DNA of 64,000 nt from Oxyruncus cristatus (Eukaryota > Chordata > Aves > Passeriformes > Cotingidae). A program made the translations under genes and the position numbers. The DNA lies in contig VXAY01004360.1 of assembly GCA_013399855.1 (NCBI GenBank), positions 1,575,320 to 1,639,319 on the forward strand, written 5' to 3'. This document shows positions 38,521 to 50,463 of the stretch, in pieces. Below the pieces are notes generated by a model, which was given only the letters and a program-made list of their open reading frames with translations, searched no databases and was not told the origin of the DNA. Numbering within the stretch: the stretch's first letter is position 1; the number at the start of each line of letters is the position of its first letter.

Positions 38521-38960
38521 AAGCTTCCAGCTCAAGTTAAAAGGAGAACAAACAAGAGAGAAGGGCAACATGGAGGGGGGTGAGAGGGAAGAGGGAAGAA
38601 AGGGAATGGAGGAGAGACCGGCATGATTATTGGAAAAAGTAATTCAGATCACTAATGCTAGTGAGTTTTCCGCATTATGAATAAGTTTAAAGGCATTTTT
38701 CTGAATGCGGCAGAGGCCACTGTTTAAGTCTCATTGAAGTTAATTTTGTGAAGGGGAATAAGGTGGGAGGAAGAAAGAGTGAATGCATGCCAGATGGGGT
38801 TTAAGAAGAGAAATCCAGGCACAGAGACAGCATGAAAAGAGCTTGCAAGCAGGCATGTGAGGGGAACACAAAAGGAATGGAGGGGGGGAGTGAATGGAGA
38901 TGGGGGAGGGCCAGGCTGAGCAGATGGAGACAGCAAGAGGAGGAGGATGGGCAGGCAATA
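38521..38960. repeat. Purine-rich (A/G) low-complexity block
   Basis: Long stretches of almost only A and G on the plus strand, for example GGTGAGAGGGAAGAGGGAAG near 38580 and G-rich runs near 38880-38950. The Pro/Ser-rich minus-strand frames across it are composition artefacts. Confidence 0.6.
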
Positions 38961-41900
38961 AGGGGATTTACTTGTAGAGAGGCCCTGGAAAGTAAAAGTA
39001 AGGAGTTTGGCATTGGGTAAGTGGTGGGGGAATGGAACACACAGGGAGCCCCTGGTTGCTGAATGCAGGTGATGGTGCAGAGCTTGGCAACCTGGACAAG
39101 TTTGGTTGAGTCTGGAGGGAGCTGAATTCTCTTTCTAGGGCCAGAGCCCACTTGGCATCCCTGAAGACCAAGGTCTTGCTCCAATATTGCAGTGATTGCA
39201 CAGAGAGAAAGGATGACCTTGTTTAAAGGTACAAGGAGCAGGATTTATTTAAGACCTTTCTGTGGAGTCTTTCATTGTGCTCAGCATTGCAGCCATGATT
39301 CATGTACAGTCATAAAGATGTTAAAATGAAACAAGGTACCAGCTCCTAGAAACTCAAATGTGTAAATTCTGTCAAGGGGACAACTCAGAAAGACAAGAAG
39401 GTAAACCTCCATGTACAAAGACATGAAAGATAAGGAGATAAAAACGATCTCAGTAACGCTCACACTTACAGAAATAGACAGCAGATATGTCTGAAAGATT
39501 TCCAACATAAAAAGAAGATGTAAGGAACTCCCATCACCTGTTGCTGCAGAATAACTCCTGTTTCCTGGTAGAGGTAATACCTGTCCATGTGAAGAATCGG
39601 GTAGGCAGTGCAACTTTGGGTCGTCAATTTTACTTCATCATTGCAAGTCATTATTAAGGGAGAGGGAAAAGGGGCAAACTGATAACAATTTGGATAACTG
39701 AGTAAAATGCAGTGGTTATTCTGTCAGCAGAGAGCAAGATGAGAGATCAGGGAACTGGCAGGATATGTCATCTGAGGGACTGAATGAAGAGGATGGGCAG
39801 TAGAGGGGAATTCCTGTCCTGTGGGGTGGAAGAAGATGGGCTGTCAGAGGTAGAACTAATTCTGCAACAAAGTGCCATTCCCAATCCAGGAGTGCCCTGT
39901 GTGCCTTCTGAATATCCTTTCTTAGCCCATTCACCCCCAAGAGAGGCTGCCCTACTGTGAAAGTCTTTTTTTAATTATTATTTCTCATTTTAAACCTGTT
40001 CCAATTTGTGGAACAGATCAGAAAAAAAGATGCTATCTGTGTTTAGATGTATCAAGTTGTCACAAAAAATGTCTCCCAGCATTAGTATGAAAGGCAGGTT
40101 CTTGAACATGAAGATGGGGTCATTAAAATCTAATATTTTAAGAGATTTTGGGTTTTTTTGTGTACATATCCACAATCTCTTTAGTTTCATTTTTATTCCA
40201 GACAGCTTTAAAACTATTGTTTGTTTGTTTGGTTTTGTCTGGGTTTTGTTTGCTTGTTTTTGTAAACAGATTCATTTTGGAAAAAAAAATAAATGAAGGG
40301 GGAGAAATAGCTAAACTTTCTAAAAGCTGGGGTATTTTTCCCCAGTGAGCTCAACTAGCCTCAGTGGCCAAAACTGACTGGTGGTAACACGCAGCTCCTT
40401 GTGCCTCAGTCACATATATGTTGTTCACAATCACCACATCAAGCAAATTATTGCTTGGGGAATTACCTTTTGGATGAGTGTTGGGGTGATTCAGAGTGCA
40501 TTCAGTTTTGTGATTCATGGAGCTGCAAAGGAAAACTGATGACTGGAGGTGGGGGAATGAGTAAAACAGTAAGGCAGAAAATCAGTGTCGAAAAGGCACT
40601 TGTGATCAGGCACGTTTCAGAGTTTCTAACAATATGGGATAGTGACATTTGGCAACCACTACAGTTATGCTGCATTCTTTAATCTTTACTTTCCAACAGT
40701 ATTTTAATGTTTTGCAAAAACACTATTGCTAACATATGAGCACTAGTATTTTTAGATTGCTTCCTACTCTAAGGTACTGTTTTATCACATAGAACAACTT
40801 AAACCAACTGTTCCAGCCAGTTACTCTTTGGAAATGCACTCTGTTCATTGGGCTTTGTTCTAAAGTCCTTATTTGTCTTCTGTACTCCCAAATTTCTTCA
40901 TATGAAGTGCACCTCTGCTCCGGTTAAACTCATTTCCTGAGCAATTTTTTTCCCAAAATTGGGGTTGCCAGAAACATAGAAGAAGCCATTGCAGATGAGC
41001 ATTGCCTTGCTGTGAGGGGGTCGACTCTTAGAGACTTTAGAAGAACCTGCAAGAAATCTCAGTGAAGTCACCTGTGGAATGAATTTCTCATGGGAGAGGA
41101 TTTTTTCTAGCCTAATTCATCGAATTACCAGCCTAAATTCTGAAACTTAGGTGAACTTCTTTTCTAATTTCAAGCTTAACCTTGTTAGCTGTCTATAAAC
41201 ACCTCACTTCTAAAATAGCAGTGATTCCAACAGCATGGTTACACATTGCATATTTTAAATATTTTTAGCCAGTTATACAGTTTTAGCATTTCTGGAGAAG
41301 AAGGAAATCTTTTTAGTTATTAACTACACTATACTAACCTGACTCCTCAAGTTTCTGCAAACAACCAAGTATCATCACCATGCACAAGTGTCGAGGTATA
41401 CCTCAATATTCAGCGTTAATTATTTAGTTAGTTCTGTGTGCGTAGCCATTTGTACAAACACAGTGTTATCAGAGCCCTTAAACATACAAGAACAAAATGT
41501 TCCAAGGATTAAACATGGGCTGAAATGACCTGTCAGCTGAGGATGCTCAGTCAATATCTGTGCTTGGAATATGCAAAACTCTAACAAAACCATGATTAGT
41601 AATGTGTACCAATGAAGTCAAAAAGCCCATTTGATTAGGCTTTTATGGCAAGTACAATACAAATAATTGTGCCAAAGATAAAGAAATTCAGAAAAACTTT
41701 TCTTCAAGTAAACATAGCATTTTCCAAGCAGCAGGACATAATGGCTTTGAAGTTGTCTGTAAAGTCAGAATTATCCCCATCATAACTTATGGTGAGTAAC
41801 CTAATCAGACTGACACCAAGAAGGAATGAACCTTAAACAATTTCTTTGGTGTATTAAATACAAATGGGCTTTTGTATATCATTTATTCCTTTTGTCCCAC

Positions 41901-42100
41901 ATGAATTTCTTTTAAAACTATACTTATTGTAAAGACCTGTATAGAAATCTCTTTTATTCTGCAGTTAATGCAGGGCTTGAAAAATATTCCTTCTGCCTAA
42001 ATAGTCAGTGAAGACTGTGTCTACAAATGTGGGCAGTTTGGTTTGGCATCATTTGTGAAAAGCCCAGTTGTAATTCTGCTTTCTCTGGCTTTCAGAGGAC

Positions 42101-42124
42101 TTTTTTTTGTTTTGTTTTGTTTTC
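42101..42124. repeat. TTTTG simple repeat
   Basis: Eight T followed by three G-separated T runs. Confidence 0.8.
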
Positions 42125-44242
42125 AAACATGCTTAGAGGGCACATGTTGACGAATCAGCAAAATATGACAGTCTTGTTAGCTTTTTAAGTGATTTTCCAT
42201 CTGGTATATTCATTTAATTGGAGTGGTGGGCTTGAAGTTATTCTGTTGCTCATTTCACGCCATTCAAATACCTGCATGGGGATTCCTTAATTTCCAGTGA
42301 CATGGATCTACTCCTTGTCCCAAGTAACAGCAGCAAGTACTCACCTGTAGCATAAGGCCTGGATAACTTGCATTTTTTGCCCTAGGAAGGAAGAAAACCT
42401 CTTCTCAACCCTGTGAGCTGCAGATGGAGATGCTTTCAAATGGAAAAAAATAGAAGTAAGAGTGAATAAGGCAGTCTGACATGGGAAGGGCTGAAAGAAA
42501 AGGCCAAAACCATGTGGTCTGGCTCTTCTCTTTGACTGCTGTAGAAATAACCCAATCCATTGAAGTCCATGGCTTTATGCTGGCACAAAGCAACGAAGAA
42601 TCAGGTGCGAGGTTTCAGGCAAAGCAAGGACACAATCTTTCACGTAGGTAAATGAGTGAATGATCATTGTTTATCTTGGCCTTCTCACCAAGAAGACTGT
42701 TTTATGGTTTGGGAAGTAAGAACTGAAAGAGTCCATTAGACAAGTATATTTCTGATTGCCTGAAACTGCTGAAAGGGTGTGGTAGAATTTAAAACAGCTA
42801 CTAGCTAAACTGCAAAATACTTCCCCAGAACTCCAAGATGGTGACTCCACTTGACTCCACTTACTTTTCCATTCCCTTTCTCTACATTTCCCTTCCTTAC
42901 GAATTCTAACATGTCATCTGATAACACAGCTGTTTTTGCTTTTTCTTTTGTATATTTTCATGCATTTCTAGATCCTTTCCATTCCTTCCTACATTTATTC
43001 ATGCATTTCCTTAGAGTGCTATAGAGAGCTGGGAAACTAGCATACACTGAGGTCTCGACAGAGAAATATCTTTGCTGAAACACAGCTATGCTGATTTTCA
43101 TGGAAGAGTATTAGTGTGAATTAACTTTTTTACTGTTGTTACTCAAAACAGGATAAGCTTCAAAATGTCTTTTGAAAAACTTAATTGGACACACAGTGTA
43201 GACAGAAGTAGCAGCTGTAATAAATCCTGCTGAGGTTGGGTCATTTGTGTCCCAAAAAGGAGTACAGGTCAGTGCCACTGCAGCAACTGCTGCTGTGTCA
43301 GTTACATTTATATTGCTGCGTGAAGCCCAGCTATTGGAAAAAATCTAAGAAAAACTTCAGAAGCACCTCAAACTGTGTGCCAGGCTTCAGCGTGGTTCAT
43401 GTGGATCAAATCATTTCAGTTGGCAGAGTAATGCAGTGGTCTCATGAAAGCTGTTAATATTATCAATGCACTAATCTTTAGGTGGGAGCCTTCCTTCTGC
43501 ACCAAGGCCAGGCCAGAGATCTGTTTACGAAGATCAAGTTCTCACAAGAGGGTAGGTATGACTGGGGAGGTGGGGCTTTTTTACATCTCGCTATGAGCAA
43601 AAAATAAGTCAAGAAGTTGGTGGAGTTTGGGTGGGGGTTTTTTGGATATTTTTTAGTCAAATAACAAGTCAGTTGCTGTTGTTTGGAGTTTCTAAATGTC
43701 TTCTCAGATTATATTAAATCATTTACATGCATTGTAAATTAGCCTTTGATAGATCGGACTTTCACAGAAGTCTGGTAGTTCACAGACAAGGAGGAATGGT
43801 TTGATCTCAGCCATGAGTGTGGTTTTGAAAAATTACACTTCTGTTGAATATGAGGATTGGTTTTAAAAACTGTTGAGTGCCACGTATAACAAAGAAAAAT
43901 GGCCATGGGAAGAGGGAAAACAAAGGAAAGCAGAAGTTTGTTTTCCTTAAGAAAGCAGCACAGCAGGCACTAAGGACATCATCCCCTCGGTGGCTGAGAC
44001 AGCAGGAGAGTTTTTAGGCAGGGCTGGAGCTGTGCTCTTTGGGTGGCTACCCTGCTGGAAGAGCTTGTCTGCTTGCCTTCCTGGAAAGGCAGAGCAGGCA
44101 GCCAGGTGCCCTCTGGCAGTCTGCGGCTTTCGGGATCTGCTTTCTTTGCCTCTGCCTGAAGCCAGCCCCAGCCTGGACTCCTTCCTCATACTTGAGATGG
44201 ATGAGAAAACAGAGGGTGATATTGCAGGCATAGTAATGGGGG

Positions 44243-44283
44243 NNNNNNNNNNNNNNNNNNNNNNNNNNNNNNNNNNNNNNNNN
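44243..44283. other. Assembly gap (41 N)
   Basis: Unknown bases between GTAATGGGGG and GGCAGAGGGG. G-rich flanks suggest a G-tract that resisted sequencing. Confidence 0.97.
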
Positions 44284-47200
44284 GGCAGAGGGGATGCAAG
44301 ACACCAGAATACATCTGTGTCTCTTTTTCAACAGTCTTTTATAACACTTTTTGAAAACTTCCTGCATAACTTTAGGGGGAAAAAAATGAAACTTCTGTGT
44401 TTCTTCCTCTGTAAGGCAGCATTAGTGAATAATGCTTCGCTGTTTTGCAGAGCTGTCAGGCAATGTCGTGAGTATTTGTGAAGCCTGCAGAAATGTCGGG
44501 TGCTGTAGACCACCTGAGAATGAAGTGCTTTTAGCTAAAGGGAGGACAAATGCCTTGCTGGCATAAGGAAGGTTACAAATTGAATTTATCAAAATTTTGT
44601 TTGGGGTCTGAACTGGTTTTGTATTTTCTTTCCTATATGCAAGCAAGAGTGTGTTAACAGAGTTTTTGGATTATAAAATCTGAGAGGCCATTTTTTTGCA
44701 CAGAGGGGAACTGTTACAGAATTTGGTATGATTCAGAGAGTTCTAAAGTCTGTATGACTGGAAGCAGAATGAAACATAGCAGTACAAAGTGCAAAATCAT
44801 TCACCTAGGGACAAAATATGAATACTGTCTTTGAGCTCATCTTTGTCTTTGAGCTGGAAACAATAAAGAGGAAAGAAAGTCCTCATGGCCATGTTCATCA
44901 CAAAACAATTTGATCAACAGTGACTCCTCCCACCCTCCCAGTACTGTGACCATTATATCAGGTAAAATTTCTGCAAAAGGACAGGGGAAACATTTAAGCT
45001 GTCTCTAAAACATTAGCAAGAGCCTGTCTGCAACTTGTAGTAGTCACTTGTACTGAGCAAATGAATTCCAAGTGGAAGAGATATAGTGAAGGGCTTGTAA
45101 AGTGGGACATCAGGAGGCAGAGCTACTGTTATATGAAAGAACTAATAGACTGTGCCTTGATTAGTCAAGGAAAATGGTCTGGTAAAGATTCTACTGCTCC
45201 TTTTAAATACCAAATATTAAAATGGTGGGAGATATTTTTAAAGCTAATCCAACAAAAATGGCCATACATTTATTTTGGCTGGAAAATAGGAGGAGATAGA
45301 GTGAGATTGTGAATGACCTTTTTACTGGGGCACTGGAAGCTATATAGCTGATTTTTGGGTATGTGACCAGTCCACAACAGTGGGGACTAATGTCAGGGAT
45401 CACGGGGTCCATTTAAGGCCTCTGTTTCAGAGTTTCTCTAAGCTGGAAGAGAGTGGTGGGCTCTACATGGCAGCACCTGAAGCCAGAGTCTGGCTTCTAG
45501 GCAAGGGGGCAGTGGGTGGGTTTCCCTCCTGTGGCACATGCCGTTTTCCTCTCACCAAAATTCTTCCTGATTGTCTCAATTTTGTTTCTTACACCATTTA
45601 AAGGTTCCTATGGCTCCCTTTTCCCTTAATTTAAAGCCCTACTCCACAGATCATTTACAGCTGCATTAAAGTTATCCTGTTATCTTAGAGCTCCATGGGG
45701 CTGAAGTAGTCAGAAAATCAACTCCTACAGTTTTGTAGGTAAGAAAAATGGTCTCCAGTTTTGAGTATGTATTATGATAAGCCATGTGTAGAGCATGTGC
45801 TGGTAAGCAGGAAAAGCTATTGGCAACAATGTTTTCTGCTTTTCTAATAATCTTTTCAGATTTTATTTAGTGAGCCCCATCCAGTCAAACCACAACTTGG
45901 GTTAAAAAAATTCCACATAGGTTGGGTGAAAACTCCACATAGAGCTTTAGTTAAATGGAAGGTCTCACAAAGGAATCCTTCCTCCAGAAATAAACCTAGA
46001 GTTGCTCCTGCATTAATGGCTTGTTTTGTCTGGATGTCAATCTGTACTGGAAAAAAAAGAAACTAATGATAGATAATTATATCTGAGTGTGCATGAGCCA
46101 TATCAGATGTAGAGATGGTCTGATATAACTTGGGTGTTGGGACTACTGTGTGATTTACTTTTTCTTCTCTTAGAAACTACCAACTAGAGGGCTTGCCAGA
46201 AGCTTTCTCAGTGTAGGCAATCTGAGTTATGGGGTTTGGTGGGAGCCACATTGTTGCTTTGCTTTGAAAAGAGTCAGACCCAAGGTGCAGCATTTACATC
46301 TCTGCAGACTGTATCCAGCAAGAGAAAGCTGAGCTGAGGATATACTACAGATTGCTTCAAGGAGGTTACACTGTGCTTCCCTTTCTGATTTTGTCCTAAA
46401 GGTGCAGGAAATTTTCAGAAAAAGAAAAAAAATCAGTTCAAATAAACTGTTTGCAAAAATCTTCTAAATGCTCATGTCTGTTCTTTCCAAACTTGAGTGC
46501 AGTATACTGCTCTCTGTTTTCTATATAATAAGACAATCAATATATTTTAAAATCCCCATCCTCTTCAACTAGCGGGAACATAAAGCTTCCTAGCCTGAAC
46601 AGGACTCCTGTCAGTTATAACTATGGGATCCAGTTTTACTTTCTTTATAAGGAAAACACATGAAGAAATTATTTGTGCCTGTTTTATTTCTGGGCTGCTG
46701 ATCTTGTGTTATCATGGGGGTAGGATGTTTCCTATTTGTTCTGCTTGAGCTCTGTACTCAGTCTCCCAATCATTCATTCAAAGAACCCACGTCCAGCAGG
46801 AGAGATGAGCAGCTCCCTGTCTCTGTGGCCAAGCTGATAAAATAATGCTGCCTCATTTCTACCACCCTAAAGCCTCCTCCACAGGAAGACCGGGGCTTCT
46901 GGTAGAGTTTCTCTCCTTCCTCATCCTTTACCTAAACAGCTGACCTTTATTTAGACCCAAGGCTTGGGAAGAGTCCCCCTCCCCTTGTGAGTACCACAGC
47001 TTATTGCGGGACCTGGCCAGCAGAAGGGCAGGAAGATGTGCTTCTGCTGGAGAAAGACTTTGGAAGTAGTACAGGGAAAGCAGGTGAAGAACTTGTTGCG
47101 GCTGAGAGAATAGGGATGCTGCCAGCTTGAAGTATGTTTGCTGAGACGTAGCAGATGTGGCAGCATGGGGAAAAATGGTAAAGTGGAGAGAAGGATGGAT

Positions 47201-47504
47201 CATGCAGGAGGGAGAAAAAGCTATTGGAATAATAGGGGCTTCTTCATAATGGGAAGTAAGTGAACAAAGAGATAAAAGAATGAAAAAAGTTGTATGACAG
47301 TGGTGTCTTATTTCTAGAGGAGAACTGTACTGAATCAACAAATCTTGTCTTCAATGGTCTAGGGTTGCGTATGTGAGACGGTATTTGCTCAGGGAGGATG
47401 GCAGTAATACCCCAGCCTTTTATGTTGTGGTCTTAGTATGCTGATATTAAAGTATTGTCTAAAGGAAATCTAGTGTTATGTTGATTCTGCAGCTAGAGAA
47501 ATAC

Positions 47505-47560
47505 TGTCTGTGTGTGTGAGAAAGAGAGGGGGGAAAAAGAGAAAAAAAAAATAGAGGGAG
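47505..47560. repeat. TG and purine-rich simple repeat
   Basis: A short TG run followed by an A/G-only stretch with an A9-10 run. Confidence 0.7.
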
Positions 47561-50447
47561 GAGTATGAAGAACAGGCAAGAAAAAGACAGCAAGTATGTC
47601 CTAGGGTGGAATATAAAGACAGCAAGTACCTGTTCATACTGTGTTCATGTACAGTGCTGCTGTAAAGAAATAAGTTGTGTTGAATTTCTTGGTTCCTAAA
47701 GTGAGAATGGAATAGAGAAAAGTTACTTGGATAATTAACTTTTCTCAATTTTATCAGCTTGGTTGTGGTACTGAATGAATTCATGTTACAGCAGCATCAG
47801 TCTGAGAGCTCACACAGGACAGCTAGGTGCACACAACAAACTCCAAGAGTTCAAGATTTCATTTCAAAGTCAATCTTTCTAGTTTTCAGGATTGAAAAGG
47901 TATGTTTCTACATAGAAACAGGACATGAATTTGAAACCAAATTGTTCTAGAAAAAATGTTAAATAGTCCGTGGTTGCTAGAAGTATGCATTTCTTTGCAC
48001 TTTTTATCTCATCTGGGTGTTAACTGTGAAGGCTAATAACTGCATTTCACTATCAACACCCACAGTTTCAGGTATGACTTTTAAACAGAAGGGCAGGAAT
48101 AAAGCCCTGTTCCTCACAGGGGGGTAGCTTGGTAGTTACTGCAATGCAACTGAAGGAAGGAGGAATTCAAGTGAAAAGGAAGAAGAAAAGTTCTTCTAAA
48201 AAGCCACTTATTTCCTTCCAGCAATGCTCAGACATCGCAACAAGGTGCAAATGTAGGTAATTCTAAAGGTTGGACTCAGTGTCTTTTTTTTTTAGCAACT
48301 TCTGTTAATATCAAAGAGAACAAAGTCTTACACTTAAACTCAGAGCTGAGATTGCTAGTTCCATCAAAGAATTTGCCAGTGATGGAGCAGAAGAACTTCT
48401 CAGCAACTGTGCAAGCCATTTTGGAGATGGTTCTTTTTACTGCTTGTAAAATTTGTGAAAGTGAAGAAAGGGGTTGCAAGAGAGATTAATGGGGGAAAGC
48501 CGGCATTCCTGTTGTGACAGCAGCTGTGTATGGTCTGTGCTACATGCTAGCAAGATGCACACACAACTCATGGTGATTCAGTACAATATGTCAGTATTAA
48601 CCTTTTCTTTTGGATTTTTGTTAAATCTGTTCTTTAATTCATGTAAAGAATAGAATTTCCGTGTTCTAATTGAACACAGAATTGAAATAACTTATTTGTC
48701 TCTAGCAGATAGCAAATTATAACAAAATTCTGTCATAAATTAACTGCAGATTTCACTATGAAAACAGGAAGACAGAATTACAAAAATTCTGATAGTCCCA
48801 TTTAGTTCTCTTGCAATAAAAATGGCTATTCCAATACTACTAGGTAACAACAGTGCTATTGCCTACCATGCCAACCGTTACGTCGTTTGCTGTTTGTATT
48901 TCATTAGTACCTCAGAGGCCCTGGTCCCAGGCCAGGATCCTGTTCTTAGGGACATGATTCAAGAGATGGTCTTTGTGTATCAAAGAGCTTGCTTTTGTGT
49001 TTATGGTGCTTTGGGTTTATAATAGAGCATCTCAGTAAAGAGAGCTGCTACTAGAGTTTTAATTTATTTAAAGGACAGTTTTTCTGCAGGGGTGTCCTCA
49101 GCTTTTAGTAAAATAACGTAAACACAAAAAGACGTTTCACTTTCTGAACATCCTTTAAATAAAACCAATAAATATCTGATCTTTGTACTGCATGAGATAG
49201 CACAAAATGGTAGATGGCTTCATAAGGTTTTATTTAGCTTCTTTCATAGTCTTTTACAGGAAATAAATCTGAGTAAACATATTGCAAATGTTTCCATTTG
49301 TACCTTGACACTAGCTTTTTTTTTCATGTTAAAATAAATTTTATTTTGTTTTTATTACAAATTAATATACAGCAATATATCTACCTGAAAATTTTGCAAT
49401 CAAAAATGTCCTACCTTTGCAATTGAGCTATCTTCTTTCCATAAAGAATTGTAGTTTTTCTCTGAAAAATAATGCTGAAAACTTTTCATAGTTTAGTGTG
49501 TTTCTAAAAGGAAAAAAAAAAATTGGGAGGAAAAGACATGATCTTCTCAGCTTTATTAATGTACCCACCATTATACATTATATAGCATAGTGCCTCTAGA
49601 GAAACTTTTATCATTTATAGTTCCAGCCACAGAACCTTTCAGCTATGTTGAAAGCTGAGCAGAAAGTGAAGTGACATAAGCAAAACTGAACAAACTACTG
49701 AAAGCAAACAAGATTTTTTTTTTCCCTTTTTCTATGTGTCAGTTATCTCTGAACAACCTGGACTTCTTAAAAAATATGTTGTTTTAATTTACTGAATGAA
49801 TTGCAGTTCATTTTGGATCTCCTGGTATTTCTTCTGCACTTGGACTAGTTAATTCCCTGAAACATTCTCAAGATGGCTGCTAGGACATGTTTGCATATTA
49901 CCAACATTCAGAGTTAATATTCTTGTGGAAAAGAGGTGGCTTGGATGGGTGTTTGTGGAATTCAAAGAAAATGGCTGATACATACCCTTTAAACAAATTT
50001 ACTCCTTGCATGAGTATGGTGTTTGAGAACAATCCTTTGTAAAAAAAAATCCCTTAAGAAATGGGGTTCTCTATAAATTATTCTAAAGCTTTATAGAATA
50101 AGACTTTAGGAAACAATATGTTTTCTGGAGGTTTCTGATTTGTGATAGTAATTTAGAACTGGATGATAATTACTATATTCTGTAGGATCATTTAGCAGTA
50201 AATCCCGGGGAGGAGGGGGAATATTTGGGGCTGTATTTACTCAGCTCAAGAGCTTGGGGTTTAGTTGCATTTACCCTTTTGCTCTGCCTACCCCACCTTT
50301 CCAGCAGGTTGCCTTCTCTCTATTTCATTGGGGCTGCTTCTGCCTCACCCACATTCAGGTGGTTGGTTCCATCAGCTCCTCTACTGCTGTCATCCTACAC
50401 TTTTATAAACTCCTTTTCTGCATAATTTGTCTTATTTCTTCTTCTTC

Positions 50448-50463
50448 TTTTTTTTTTTTTTTT
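50448..50463. repeat. Poly-T tract after CTT repeats
   Basis: CTTCTTCTT followed by about 16 T. Confidence 0.8.

Larger units (their letters stand above)
36881..44242. other. Non-coding stretch, no confirmed gene
   Basis: Unique sequence without recognisable exons. Inside it are a purine-rich block (38521-38960), a TTTTG repeat (42101-42124) and a 10-bp tandem duplication (42842-42861). The 43.98-44.24 kb part is somewhat GC-richer and runs into an assembly gap. Confidence 0.55.

Noticed and set aside
45061..45312. 83-codon ATG-initiated frame
   Set aside because: Compositionally plausible, but no motif, no upstream promoter features and no splice context. Not supported as a gene.
46319..46377. 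Exon-like 59-nt interval after ATCTCTGCAG
   Set aside because: One open frame and a GTTACA donor, but the donor is weak and the phases are incompatible with the other candidates.
48258..48295. Possible CR1 3'-end scrap (AAGGTTGGACTCAGTG)
   Set aside because: Only about 18 bp resemble CR1 before a poly-T run. Too short to claim.
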